Below, piece by piece: positions 49,709 through 61,468 of a DNA stretch of 64,000 nucleotides. Made by a program: the position numbers and the translations under genes. The notes under the pieces are model-generated. The model was not told the origin of the DNA, ran no database searches, and worked only from the letters and a program-made list of their open reading frames with translations. The stretch is from Rhynchospora pubera (taxonomy: Eukaryota; Streptophyta; Magnoliopsida; Poales; Cyperaceae). Position 1 is the first letter of the stretch; each line of letters starts with the position of its first letter. Where the stretch lies: positions 288,936,653-289,000,652 of the forward strand of contig CM051460.1 in the NCBI GenBank assembly GCA_028095005.1, read 5' to 3'.

Positions 49709-49890
49709 GGCTCCGTTTGGATGCGTTGAGAATAAGGTAGGAAGAAGGAAGAAGGGAAGAAATTTATTGGGAATGGGTAAATTTATTGGGAAGTGTGTAA
49801 CTTTTGTGAAGAGTTTGGATGGTTAGAAATAAATTTATTGGTAAAAAGTGGTTATTCCTTATTCCGGGAAGAAGCCATCCAAACGGAGCC
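49709..49890. mobile_element. CGTTTGGAT-family MITE, copy with TGA TSD
   Basis: GGCTCCGTTTGGATGCG ... CATCCAAACGGAGCC, perfect 12-bp outer ends, flanked by TGA (49706-49708, 49891-49893). Same core 'attgggaagtgtgtaactt' as its relatives; it looks like the best-preserved copy. Confidence 0.8.
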
Positions 49891-50859
49891 TGATAGAACT
49901 CTTACTCCTTTATTAAGGACTTTTCAATATCATAATAGTTCATTGATTGGAGAGAATCAAGATTTTATTTTACCAACATTTAATAACTTATCAGCACTGA
50001 GCAAAACTGCAGAAAGCCCATGATTCACATTGAAGATAAAATAATTGAATTGCAGATATTATTTAGAACTTAAGTATTCATTTCAGCTCAGTAGTGTGCA
50101 TAATAACTAAACTAACAGGGATGCTCCCAGAAAAAAAGGAAAAAAAAAGAAAAAATAGGAATCCATTATGGGAGTTTTTAACCTGTAACCATGCAGGACC
50201 GATGTAACGGGTCCTAGACTCCTAGTGCAAATAATGGTTGATTGAATTATTCGTGAATTGTGGGACTGTGAGAGGGATCACTGATTCTCCATCAAAACGA
50301 GGGTAAAATGTAATCAAATTCAGGGGAAAAAAGTAGGAGTTGACATAATTATTTTAATCAAAAGTATTGAGGAAATCCACTATGATTTCATTTTATATAA
50401 ATTAAAAATCAGTAATTATAATTAAATCGAGACTCCATATTATATTTTGTATTCTTACATAGATATTCACTTCCTGGTGCCACATAGAAATATATTGGGT
50501 ACATACCTGACTATCGTTTAAATAGAAGAAAAAGTAAAACATCTCACTCAAGTTTGAAATAGTAAAAAAGTTACTTATCATCTTTGTTAGTTTGTTAGAA
50601 AAAAAAAACTGTGGAAGACCTACATTTATGTGTTACAAGATTTTTTTTTAGCACAAATGTTCTTATTTTATTCTAGTATTTTGTGTTTTCTATTTTTCGT
50701 GTTTATAAAAAAAATATCCGAAAAAAATAAAAAAAAATATTATCACGTCCAATGAAAGAATGCATGTAAGGATTCTATGCTTTATAGCATATAATAAATT
50801 TTTTTGTTATACTATTCAAAAGATTCAACTACTTTTGAAATATGAATAATACATTCTTA

Positions 50860-51233
50860 TCCCTACTACTTGTAAAAGCACGTACCTAAAGGCTAAAATA
50901 ATTAGATGAATGGTGTAAAAATGTTTAGTCTATGCATTCTTAACTAATAACTATTGATCATGTAAATCAATAGCTATATGTGAGCGATGAATTTAAGTTT
51001 ACTGGCTATTCACTTTTAATAGAAAGAAATTTGTTGTTGAGTTGATTGTGCACTCATCAAAATATATAAACTTATAGTTAGACTGGTTGTGTATTATGTT
51101 TGAAAATATAGCACAAAATATATGAAAAAATTTCTTAAAATAGTAATTATTTTTTTCGTTTTAGAATATTGTAGGTATGTAAAATTTTGCTCATATGTAA
51201 GTCATCCACTCATTAGATGAGCACGTTTGCTAA
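50860..51233 (+). mobile_element. Small non-autonomous Helitron, 374 bp
   Basis: 5' end TCCCTACTACTTGTAAAAGC matches the 5' end of the Helitron at 33774. The 3' end has a CTCAT-TAG-ATGAG hairpin (51209-51221), then cacgtttg, then CTAA (51230-51233), preceded by A and followed by T as for A|T insertion. The interior 'ttgatcatgtaaatcaatag' parallels the other copy's 'atatgatcagtgg' zone. Non-coding. Confidence 0.6.
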
Positions 51234-51854
51234 TACTACCCATACCCAATAAGTAAAAAAAAGTAAGGACATACTCTTTCTTAGTTAACGCACCCGGCAT
51301 ACCAATGGATGCACTATGAATCTATGATGCGACACAGGAGAACGCAATACTTATCTTTTCCAATTCCACTAGTGGACGGATCTCCGTCCAGATACCGACA
51401 ACCTCAGTAAGTCAGATGGAGATTCTCTACCTTTCTCCATTAATTCATCAAAAGGAGATGTCCTTTTCATCAAAGCTTACCCCAGGCCATCACTAATCAC
51501 GGTCCTAAACCAACAGTAAATCGTTTTCAGAACTTGAGATAATTTGTTGTTATTAATAGAGTAAGGTTTCTACGTTTAGAAACGGCTCCATTAAGTACAC
51601 TACATAACCAGGTCTTAAGTACATCCCACCTGGACCCATTTTCAGACCGAACCAAATGCAATCTGCCACGTCGCACTCAACTTTCTCATAAGTACACAAC
51701 ATAACCAACCCAAACCCACAGCTCATCTCTCACATCTCTCTCTCTCTCCTTTGTCACCTTCTTCTCTTCTTCAAAAGCTTATCTTTATAACGCCATCTCT
51801 TTCTTCTTTCTGATCTGAAGTTTGGAGGAGAGGAGCGACCTGATAACACACACC

Positions 51855-54800
51855 ATGGGAGAAGGTAATGGATGCTGCGCAAAGAAGGGACCCGGATATG
51901 CATCTCCGATTGAGGCCATGAGTGGACCTAGAGAGACTCTCATCTATGTCACTTGTGTCTACAATGGTACCTTTTTTTTCCTTAGTACATTAAATGTCTC
52001 ATTAAGTTGCTTCCACTTTTGTAAAATCAAAATCAGTTTGTCCTGATGTGTTTGGTTTCACATCAGTGAGGTTTTAATTTGTTTTGGGTTTTTCATTTTG
52101 TGTCAAATTAGTGTAACTCTATCTTAGGCCAGCAATATTTCCAGGTCGGATTATTTTTTAGAAAAATTTGTGGTGAATTTGGTTTGGGGTTTGGATTTTG
52201 GAAGATTTGGTATTGGACAGTTTATTTGTCTAAATTACCGAATTAAATTAGATTTAGTTGTATATGTTATTTAAAATTAAAGTAGAAGAAAAAGGGAATA
52301 ACTCTATTTTTTTTTTCTTATGAATAAATTGACAGAGGATACTGATGTATACAACAATGTAATTAAAAATGATATTTAAACAATTTCTACATGTGAGCAT
52401 AAAATTCTCACAAAGGATGTAACAAACTAACAATCATTCCCAATTGTCATTCTGGTCATTAATAATTTTTTTTTAATTGGTTTTGTTGAATGTGTTTATA
52501 TTTGAGCCTATAAGAGCATATTGTGAACTGTGAATTAACAAAGAATTAAGAAAAAATAACTCCTATATTAATATATAATATATTAGAAGGAGATAACACA
52601 ATTTTACCTATCTTTTATTAATTTTTTATTTGCAGGTACTGGAATAGAGAAACCAGACTTCCTGGGGACTGTAGATGTGGACCCCAATTCACCGACCTAT
52701 TCCCAAGTGATACATAGATTACCAGTACCTTATGTTGGAGATGAATTGCACCACTCGGGCTGGAATTCATGCAGCTCCTGCCATGGTGACCCCACAGCCA
52801 TTCGGCGTTTCTTGGTCATGCCTTCTTTGTTGTAAGTTTTTGGTAAAAGTAAAACTACCATTTTCAAAGTAACAATATCTCAATTTTCCTGATGAATATG
52901 TAAATACCAGACCACTCTTCTGTTTGATTTCTCGAGTAACCAGACTCCCCTCTTGTACATGCATTCCCTTCCAAACATTAAAGTAATCTGCCAGTTGTAT
53001 CAGCAGTTCCAATTATGACTTGTCCCAAAGTTCTTCAAAATTATCTAAAGGATGTTGCCAACGAGGATTAAGAGTTTCTCATGCATTATTGGAGGGCATG
53101 TGTAGACATGCTGTTTTGAGGTTTTGTTGGGTATAGACATAATACCATGCTTCTCATTCTTTATTTTTTATTTTTTTCCATTAAGGTCAAGCCGAGTGTA
53201 TGTTGTGGACACAGCAACTGACCCACGGGCCCCAGCATTGCACAAGGTAGTGGACCCCACTGAGATAGCAGAGAAGACAGGCCTGGCATACCCACACACC
53301 TCGCACTGCCTCGCATCAGGTGATATCATGATCTCCTGCCTTGGTGACCCCCAGGGAAATGCAAAGGGCAACGGCTTTCTCCTCCTTGATTCTGAGTTCA
53401 ATGTCAAGGGAAGGTAGTAAAATCTCCTTCTCCTTAAGGATTATGGTACAGATCAGAGACAGTTGATATATAATTATTGAATGAGGATTAAAGGGTGATA
53501 TTTGTTTTAGGAGTTTTTAATGCCATCATGATAAATTATTCATTTGTCCTACTAGCTACCAAATTGTAGTGCTCTATGTTGCCTGTTTTTAAGCCTTTTT
53601 TGTGTCATGTGGGGGCTTAAAATGGGCTAATTTGGGCTTAGGTGATATGCAATTGGACAATTAAGGCTTGATGATTCCTTATTGAACAATTAATTGTTAA
53701 ACCATATTAGCCTAACAGCACAATTGAGATGAAATTTGGCCTACTCAGGTTAAAAATGGGGCTGTTTTGTGGTTTAATAACCTAAACTTGGGTTAGATAT
53801 AATAGCACAATTAAGATGATCTTACTTATATGTTTCTGGAAATACAATCAGGTGGGAGAAACCAGGTCACAGCCCAGCATTTGGATATGACTACTGGTAC
53901 CAGCCGAGACACAAGACCATGATCAGTTCATCTTGGGGGGCCCCATGCGCCTTCTCCAAGGGTTTCGACCTTCAGCATGTAAAAGATGGTCTTTATGGGA
54001 GGCACCTCAGTGTGTACAGCTGGCCTGATGGGGAATTAAAACAAACACTAGACTTAGGTGACTCAGGACTTCTCCCTCTCGAGGTAGTTGATCTTTCATT
54101 TGACAAACTTTCGAGGATATTTTTATAGCATAGTATCGCACTGAGTTACCTTATTTGCAAATGATATCATTTGTTGTATGTTGCATTGTGTTGACAATTT
54201 AAAGCCAACGCTTAGTGAACCCTCATTTTTCCTTGGTGCAGTAAGCTCTCAATCCCCAACATAAAGATAAATTGGTAAGTAAAGTAGAAGTTAAAAGAAA
54301 AGTCTGTTGTTGAGCTTGGTTCTCTCAAATGATAACATCAGGGGCATTGATAAGTTTGCTTTGAATGAACCATTATCCGGAATGGTTGAATTTTTATGCA
54401 GGTAATGTAGTCCCTCTATGCAAATATGAGAGAAAGTCGAGTGTAGTCTGAAGAAAAATGTAAAGTTGTTTTCTGGTTGATATTTTACTGCAAACAGGAC
54501 TTGTTTTTAATAGTGGTCTAAAGTCTAAAATAATGCGACCAGTTGCATTTTAGGATGTTGAATTCAATAGTTTCCTTTTAAATACTTACTCCTTTTAACG
54601 ACTAAAACCAAATTAAGTGTGGTCCAGTGTCTGCTGTTAGTTTCCTGAATTTGACTAAATTACTAATGAGTCAGTTCAACTAACAGCTGTACTTCTTTCT
54701 TTGTTTCTTGGTTTTGGAATATTTAGATAAGATTTTTACATGATCCCTCAAAAGATACTGGGTTTGTGGGTTGTGCTCTGACAAGCAACATGGTTCGCTT

Positions 54801-56069
54801 TTTCAAGACTGCTGATGGATCCTGGAGCCACGAGGTTTGTGTCTTACAGTAATTGTTAAATTGGATTCTTAAGATGACTAGATATGGATTATTATTATGT
54901 AATAATGCTTTCTCATTTAGAAATGTGTCTTACAGTAATTGTTAAATTGGATTCTTAAGATGACTAGATATGGATTATTATTATGTAATAATGCTTTCTC
55001 ATTTAGAAAACTATGTACCTGGATTGCTCTTTAGTTCTGATTTCAACACTAGCCGAAGTTTTCCAACAACACAATGCGAACTAAATTTCATGCTATTTGC
55101 AAATTGCAATTACTATCAACTGATTTTTGGGATTCTCTGTTTATACAGTTGTCAATATCAGTGAAACCTTTGAAGGTGAAGAACTGGATATTACCTGAAA
55201 TGCCGGGTCTGATAACCGACTTCCTCCTATCTCTAGATGACCGATATCTCTACTTTGTCAACTGGCTGCATGGCGACATCAGGCAGTACAACATTGAGGA
55301 TCCCGCCAACCCCATTTTGACCGGTCAAGTCTGGGTCGGTGGCCTCCTCCAGAAGGGCTCTGATGTGGTATACCTCACTGATGATGGTGAAGAGGCTCAA
55401 TTTGACGTGCCTTCGGTCAAGGTGTGTATTATTAGTTTTCTTTTATTATTATTATTATCTTTCTTATGTACTTTATTTTCAGGTCTTATATGTTTACCCT
55501 TTTGAGTTCACTACTTAGTTTAGGTTATTATGATGAAGTCTGAACCTAACTGTATAAAATTTGGGTCATGTTGGGTTAAATTATTGCCGTGCATGCGCTT
55601 TAATAATTATATAGTAAGGTACCAATCACTCGACATTTCAGTAACAACTCTTCTGAGGTCTTCAAATTATACTGTTTGAACTGATGTTGTGGGGTTTGAG
55701 CATTCCATTACCTGAAACTTAGATATGAACTGAGCTGCCAGTTCCACAAATTAGCATTAATGACTGAAAGTTATTCTGATTAATTAGGGAAATCGGCTGA
55801 GAGGTGGGCCCCAGATGATCCAGCTAAGTCTGGATGGAAAGCGCTTGTATGTGACTAATTCACTCTTTAGTGTGTGGGACAACCAATTCTATCCCGACCT
55901 TGCCAAGAAGGGGTCTCACATGCTACAAATTGATGTGGATACAGAGAAAGGAGGCTTATCAATTAATCCTGATTTCTTTGTGGATTTCGGGTCTGAGCCT
56001 GATGGCCCAGCATTAGCCCATGAAATGAGGTATCCAGGTGGCGATTGCACTTCAGATATCTGGATTTAA
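51855..56069 (+). CDS. SBP1: Selenium-binding protein / methanethiol oxidase, 7 exons
   Basis: Plant SBP1-type protein; the family binds selenite through cysteines, its members oxidise methanethiol, and plant forms are linked to stress and sulfur/selenium handling in the cytosol. Exons: 51855-51966, 52636-52831, 53186-53413, 53852-54083, 54727-54834, 55149-55421 and 55788-56069. GT/AG junctions keep one frame of 476 aa (Arabidopsis SBP1 is about 490). The N-terminus EGNGCCAKKGPGYASP carries the Cys-Cys pair (residues 7-8) equivalent to the selenium-binding pair. Other hallmarks are VGDELHHSGWNSCSSCHGD (Cys83, Cys86), PHTSHCLASGD, WEKPGHSPAFGYDYWYQPRH, TMISSSWGAP, EIRFLHDPSKDTGFVG, DFLLSLDDRYLYFVNWLHGD and the C-terminus GGDCTSDIWI. 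The start ATG sits in a good context (accATGGg). Intron 5 contains a perfect 86-bp tandem duplication. Confidence in the family is very high. Confidence 0.96.
54838..55009. repeat. Perfect 86-bp tandem duplication in SBP1 intron 5
   Basis: Two adjoining copies (54838-54923, 54924-55009) that look identical, beginning tgtgtcttacag and ending catttagaaa. The first copy begins just after the 5' splice site of exon 5; splice sites are unaffected. Confidence 0.9.
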
Positions 56070-56849
56070 GGTTTTAAAGCTCCTTGAGTTTTTGGTCTGT
56101 CGAGTGATGCATTACTTAAACTTTTGTGGCTTTTAATGTAAAGGTGTTTGGGGTTTAGACCTGTCTGAAAAATTTTTATTCAGGGCGCGTGTTATTATTA
56201 TGTAGTAAATTGGAATGAGTAAAGCACTCTGTGAATTATTAGACATTTTGGAAGCAAATAAGAAGCCTATGGCTTTGATATAATTTGTTGGACTGTTTAT
56301 TTGATGCTGGTTCGAGAAATCCTTTACAGGCATCTTTTTGTCAATTTCTATTTGAACTCAAGTTCTCAGAAGTAAGATTTAGTGACAATATATAACCAAT
56401 TATTGTGCCATAGCCAGACAGTGCCTTTGCAAAATTCTGAGTTGTAGAGTCTAGTATATTTGTGTAGTTTTCTTGCACTTAAATAGGATCATATCTTCTT
56501 AAAACATCTCTTTCGGAAGGCTCTTTGCTTTTTCAACATATTACAACACCAGCTTTATTTCAAGTTGTAATATGTATGAATTTGTTTTCGCTCTTTGGAA
56601 TTGCAGGTTGATAAAAAATGATATAATTCTTCAAAAATAACAGACTTTCATTGTCATACGCTTCCTTGGATGTACTTTGTGCTATTGAGTATTGACCTGT
56701 TAGTTGTGTCCATTTATAGTATGTTTTTTTTTTATTTAGCAAAGAGTAACATAGCAGGAGCAAATTATCCTCGAATCAGGATCCGGTACAACAGTATCAC
56801 GTACCACAAGTTTCAAGTCTCATTTGTTCCTCCACGGCCACTAAACTTT
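56070..56849. other. SBP1 3' flank
   Basis: Presumed 3' UTR and terminator region of SBP1, then AT-rich DNA. No gene or clear repeat. Confidence 0.4.
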
Positions 56850-57355
56850 CAAATAATCCAAACATAGTCACTCTGTTACAGTTCTGTTATAATTCCGTCA
56901 ATAATATTTGTGGAGTGCAAATTGTGTCATAAATCAGCCCTTTATTTATCTGTCTCATTTCTTCTCCAGAAGACCTACGCTCTTGCTTTTCTAATCGCTA
57001 GCTTACAGTCTCCCTTAAGCAACACCACTCTAATTTAACCCCCTTCGTCTCTCTCTCTCTCAAGCATCATCACTCTCTCGTGTAAAACAGCATAAAAGAA
57101 AAACAAACATGACAAATTAAAAGTATGTTTATCGGTAATTATTTTTCTTAAGCTGAAACCACTTATTGTTGATTCCTTATTTCTCAATATAGACTTATTA
57201 TTAGAATGATTAGGAAGGAACTATAGAAAAAAAAAGGACCAAACTACAAATGAATTCATGCTAAAGTGGTATTTGAAATAGCAAAGTTCCCAATTAGGCG
57301 TAATATTAACACCATACCAGTAACAACTATTATACCAGTTCCCAATGTACTGTTG

Positions 57356-57720
57356 AAGTTAATATGTTATATATGTAACTGCTGAAGTTAATATATATAA
57401 TTGTTGAAGTTAATATATATAACTGTTGAAGTTATATGCGTAATTGTTAAAATTATATATGTAGTTGTTGAAGTTATATATGTAACTGTTGAAGTTACTA
57501 TATATAACTGTTGAAGTTATATATGTAGCTATTGAAGTTATATATGTAACTGTTGTATAATATGTTATATATGTAACTATTGAATTTAATATATATAACT
57601 GTTTAAGTTAATATATATAATTGTTGAACTTGGCATATTTAAATGTTGAAGATAATATTTGAAGTGAGCATATTTAAATTGTTGAAGTTGGCATATATAT
57701 TAACTTCAACATTTAAATAT
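57356..57720. repeat. Minisatellite, ~21-bp 'tgttgaagttatatatgtaac' type units
   Basis: About 15 degenerate units of 20-24 bp (aactgttgaagtta + tatatat/atatgt). The inverse complement of the same unit is found at 58127-58200 and 58622-58790. Confidence 0.8.
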
Positions 57721-58204
57721 GTTAACCTCAACAGTTAGAATGGGTTGGAGGAGGGTGGGGGTTGGAGAGCGTACGCAGGAGGGTGGGAGGGTTGGGGGGC
57801 GAGCGTACACGCGTGGGAGAGGAGAGCGAAAAAGAATGAGTATTAGATTTCCGTATTTAGAAAACGCGTAAATAATTGTTTCCTAAAATAGAAAACGCGT
57901 GGGGATGATGGGGATGACAAATATCGGGGATGATCCTTATCACCCTCGGTTTTTGAAATATTTTTAGTCCCCACTATTTCTCTCTCACATCATTTTCTAT
58001 TTTAGTCCCCATTGTTGCTGTCTCTTTCATCCTTTCTATTTTTAATCCCCACTGTTTCTCTTTCTCTCATCCTTTCCTATTTCGGTCCCCATTATTTCTC
58101 TTCCTCCCATCTTTTTCATTTCGTACTTATATTAACTACAACAGCTACATAAATAACTTCAACAGTTATATATATTAACTTCAACAGTTACATGTATAAC
58201 ATAT

Positions 58205-58618
58205 GAGATATGCTATGGTGCATCGCGATGTATTGAGGCTTTTGTACATTGCGATCATTATCCGTCAACTGTTTTATAAATTGACAAATCCAATTAAACT
58301 AATCCAATCTACATATTGAAATATCATTACAAACCAAATTTTATATATTTAAATTTTTTTTACTATTTTTTTCGAATTTTCTAAAACTTTTCTTTTTTGA
58401 AAACCAATTAATAATAAAGAAATTCTAAAAATGTAAGGTTTTAAAAAAATCGAAAAAATAGTAAAAAAGTTTCAAAAAATATAAAATTTGGTTTGTAATG
58501 AGATTTCAATATATAGATTGAATTTATTTAGTTAGATTTTCAATTTGTAAAACTATCGGCAAATATGGTCGTGATGTACAAAAGCCTTAATACATCGCGA
58601 TGCACCATAGCATTTCTC
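58205..58618. mobile_element. Foldback MITE in the centre of the inverted repeat
   Basis: Left end gagatatgctatggtgcatcgcgatgta (in parts) pairs with the right end acatcgcgatgcaccatagcatttctc. The arm core 'ccaaattttatat' pairs with 'atataaaatttgg', next to 'actattttttcga' against 'cgaaaaaatagt'. The relatives are at 1-122 and, by core, 16461-16864 and 60727-61116. Confidence 0.75.
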
Positions 58619-59075
58619 TATATTAAGTTCAACAGTTACATATATAACTTCAACAGCTACATATATAACTTCAATAGTTATGCATATAACTTTAACAGTT
58701 ATATATATTAACTTCAACAGTTACATATATAACATATTAACTTCAATAGTTACATATATAACTTCAACAGTTATATATATATAAACTATTAAGAGAAACA
58801 GTGGGAACCAAAAATAGAAAAAATGGAAAAGAGAGAAATAGTGGGGACTCAAATAGAAAATGATGAGAAGAAAAGAAATAGTGGGACCAAAAATAGAAAG
58901 GATAGGAGGGAGAGCAATTCCGAATAAATTCACCAAAATAGTGAGGACAAAAAAGTTGTGTTTCTAGTGTGGATGATGGAATCTAGAGGATGGTCTTAAG
59001 CAATTTCAGAGACCAATATTATTTAGACAGAAGTATAAAAGAACTGTAACAGAGTGATTATATTTGCAGAATTGC

Positions 59076-59962
59076 TTTCTGTCATCCTTCCTTTTCTATC
59101 ATTCCCATTATCCCTTCCATTTTTAGGAAACACGTTTTCTATTTTAGGATGAGAGGGGATGAGCATCTGGGAAGGGAGAGCGAAGGCTGAAACTATAACT
59201 ATTATTAACTAATAACAATTGTTATACTAGCTAAAATTGTTAAATATATTAAGTAGAACTGTTACTATATTAAGTAGAACATTTATATATGTTACTAGAA
59301 TTGTTAAATATATTAAGTAGAACTATTAAATATATTAAATATAACTGTTAAATATATTAAAAATAAAAATGAATAAAAAAAGTAAATACCCTGATAATAC
59401 CTTATTATTTTTTCGAAGAGTTTGTCCTTTTTATTTGGCAACTTAAAACTTAAATTAAATTAATCACTTGCGTTCAAAGGTCTTTCACCTTATGGAGTTT
59501 GCGAAAATCTGAATTTCTAGAAGTAATGGAAACTAAAAAAAAAAATTTCGGTTGGTTATTAGAAACATGGTATCTCCATCCTTTTGTTAAAAGGAAAAAG
59601 TACTATCAAAAAAGAAAATAATTATACTCGATCGAGATTAATCGACCGTGTAAAATAAGCTTGAAAATTGCATTTAAAATCGCATGCAAATTTCTTTTCA
59701 GATATCTAAGCTTGTTAAATAGTTCGACTTGTATTGTAAAATACAAATACCAATATTAATTAGTCGCTGACAGTATCCAAACTGTCATGTAATGAGTTCG
59801 AATAGTGATCGTCAAATAATTTCTTTTTAGTTCTTTTTAGTTTATTCTCTCTAATGTCTGGTTAGAGAGAGAACAATATTTTGAGTTCAATATTATACTC
59901 TCAAAAAACTAAAATAAATTTTATTAAAAATCACTAAAATATTAGTAATTTATATGTACAGA
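59076..59962. other. AT-rich intergenic DNA
   Basis: Contains short repeats of 'attaagtagaact' and 'gttaaatatatta' (59240-59360). No gene seen. Confidence 0.5.
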
Positions 59963-60101
59963 GCCTCCGTTTGGATGGTGTCGGAATAAGGGAAGAAGTA
60001 TTGGGAAGTGTATAACTTTGTAAAGAGTTTGAATTGTTTATAATAAATTTGGAAGTAGGAATAAGCTATTTCTTTATTCTTGCACCAATCTAAACGGAGC
60101 C
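59963..60101. mobile_element. CGTTTGGAT-family MITE, copy with AGA TSD
   Basis: GCCTCCGTTTGGATGG ... ATCTAAACGGAGC, with AGA on each side (59960-59962, 60102-60104). Core 'tattgggaagtgtataactttgtaaagag' (in parts). Confidence 0.7.
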
Positions 60102-60726
60102 AGATTGATTTTTTTTTTCCCTTGTCCAGATAAAATAGACAGTATATGTTTTATTTTCAAATAGGTGAATAATTGTTTTATAAGTTAATTATATGTGTGT
60201 GCGCGTGTGTCAAATTATCCAAAAAATCGAATTAATTAGTCGCACAATGATTAATCTTTGGATGGTGCTCCGACTGTCCGCGACCGCGAACAGTATATAC
60301 CGTTTTAAACAAGACTGGTTCGACCTTACGTTTTCTTTTTGTAAAACAGACAAGGTAGCTTGGTTTTCTTTTTAAGACTTTCCCTAGCGCAACAAAATGC
60401 TTTTAAATTTCTTTTATTGAAAATTTTACCAATATTTAAATATATGTGCTCGAAAAACTTAAGCAAAGAACTCATTCATTAACTTATAATTAAATTAAAC
60501 ATAAGTTTTAAAGAGCTAAAAATTATTCAATTTAGTTTGCAACTAGGAATTGCAATATATATATCATTTTGTTAACCAAAAAAAAAAATTGCCAATTTGA
60601 TCAGGTTCAACTAATATAAGCAATATAAAAGTCGGTCAACGATGTGAAAGATCTATAAACAATTTATGCAGCGACAACGACATATTTTCCGTCTCTTAAG
60701 ACTAAAATATCATATATTAATAGAGG

Positions 60727-61116
60727 GGTGATAAAATATACTCCGGTGTACGGATCGTCTTCGTACACCAGAATCGTTTTTGAAATCAAAAAATCAAACG
60801 GTCGATCCGAACCGTTCAACTTGTTCTCCATATTGAAAAACTCTCGGAGACCAAATTTTATATTTTTTCGAATTTTTTTGCTATATATTATGATATTTTC
60901 AAATTGGAGGGCCCGAAATACTCTAATTGTAGTGTTTTTTGAAAATATCATAATATATAGCAAAAAAATTCGAAAAATGGTAAAATTTGGTCTCCGAGAG
61001 TTTTTCAATATGGAGAATAACTTGAACGGTTCAGATCGATTGTTTGATTTTTGAATTTCATAAAGGACTCAAGTGTACGAGAAACGATCCATGCACCATA
61101 GTGTATTTTATCAATC
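60727..61116. mobile_element. Foldback MITE with ~185-bp arms
   Basis: Outer ends ggtgataaaatatactccgg and ccatagtgtattttatcaatcc are inverse, with further matches inward: 'aatcaaacggtcgatccgaaccgttcaa' against 'ttgaacggttcagatcgattgtttgat' (in parts). The inner arm 'accaaattttatattttttcga' is inverse to 'cgaaaaatggtaaaatttggt', around a 'ggagggcccg' centre. The two long ORFs on opposite strands here are an artefact of this symmetry. Confidence 0.75.
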
Positions 61117-61302
61117 CACTATATTAATATCCGTCCCTCTCGATTGAGGGGACCAAAAGTGGCAGTTAAATGGCAAACTCGATCCTCTCTGGCTTGAGAC
61201 TTCGTCTACTAGTCACTGTTTAGTATGCCTTACAGTGACGCTTCTAGGACGTAAATGTCACCCCTATTTCATTTCAATAATACATGTATTTATAATATTT
61301 TT

Positions 61303-61453
61303 AGTTCCGTTTGGATTGCTTAGGAATAATTTATTTCTAGGCGGAAAGTATTGGGAAGTGTGTAATTTTTGTAAAAAGTTTGGATTGTTTATAATAAATT
61401 TACGTCTAGAAAGAAGCTATTTCTCCTATTTTCATACGATCCAAACGAGATCT
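61303..61453. mobile_element. CGTTTGGAT-family MITE, copy
   Basis: Starts agttccgtttggattgct and ends gatccaaacgagatct; internal 'tattgggaagtgtgtaatttttg' and 'ttgtttataataaat' mark it as family. Borders are less exact than in other copies. Confidence 0.6.
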
Positions 61454-61468
61454 AGTATTATAGGCGTA

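Larger units (their letters stand above)
45394..51854. other. Intergenic region upstream of SBP1, rich in MITEs
   Basis: No gene recognised in 6.4 kb. The identified elements are listed separately (45666, 46452, 46780, 48160, 49709, 50860). A small (ATA)n run lies at about 48009-48027. The last ~200 bp before 51855 should hold the SBP1 promoter and 5' UTR and include a TC microsatellite near 51735. Confidence 0.45.
56855..59075. repeat. 2.2-kb nested inverted-repeat structure
   Basis: The outer ends match in inverse: 'tcactctgttacagttctgttata' near 56868 against 'tataaaagaactgtaacagagtga' near 59054, followed by 'aataatatt' / 'aatattatt'. Inside, 'tctattttagtcccca..tttctct' units (57955-58120) face inverted 'agagaaatagtgggga..aaaatagaaa' units (58790-58920). 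'gttgaagttatatatgtaact' units (57356-57720) face 'acttcaacagttatatat' units (58127-58200, 58622-58790). A separate foldback MITE (58205-58618) occupies the centre. No coding sequence. Confidence 0.65.

Noticed and set aside
57356..57720. Regularly spaced repeats reminiscent of a CRISPR array
   Set aside because: Units are head-to-tail without unique spacers and the setting is a plant nuclear genome; this is a minisatellite.
60664..61054. Paired ORFs of 114 and 108 aa on opposite strands with similar translations
   Set aside because: They translate the two arms of the foldback MITE at 60727-61116; similarity between the strands is a consequence of the inverted repeat.
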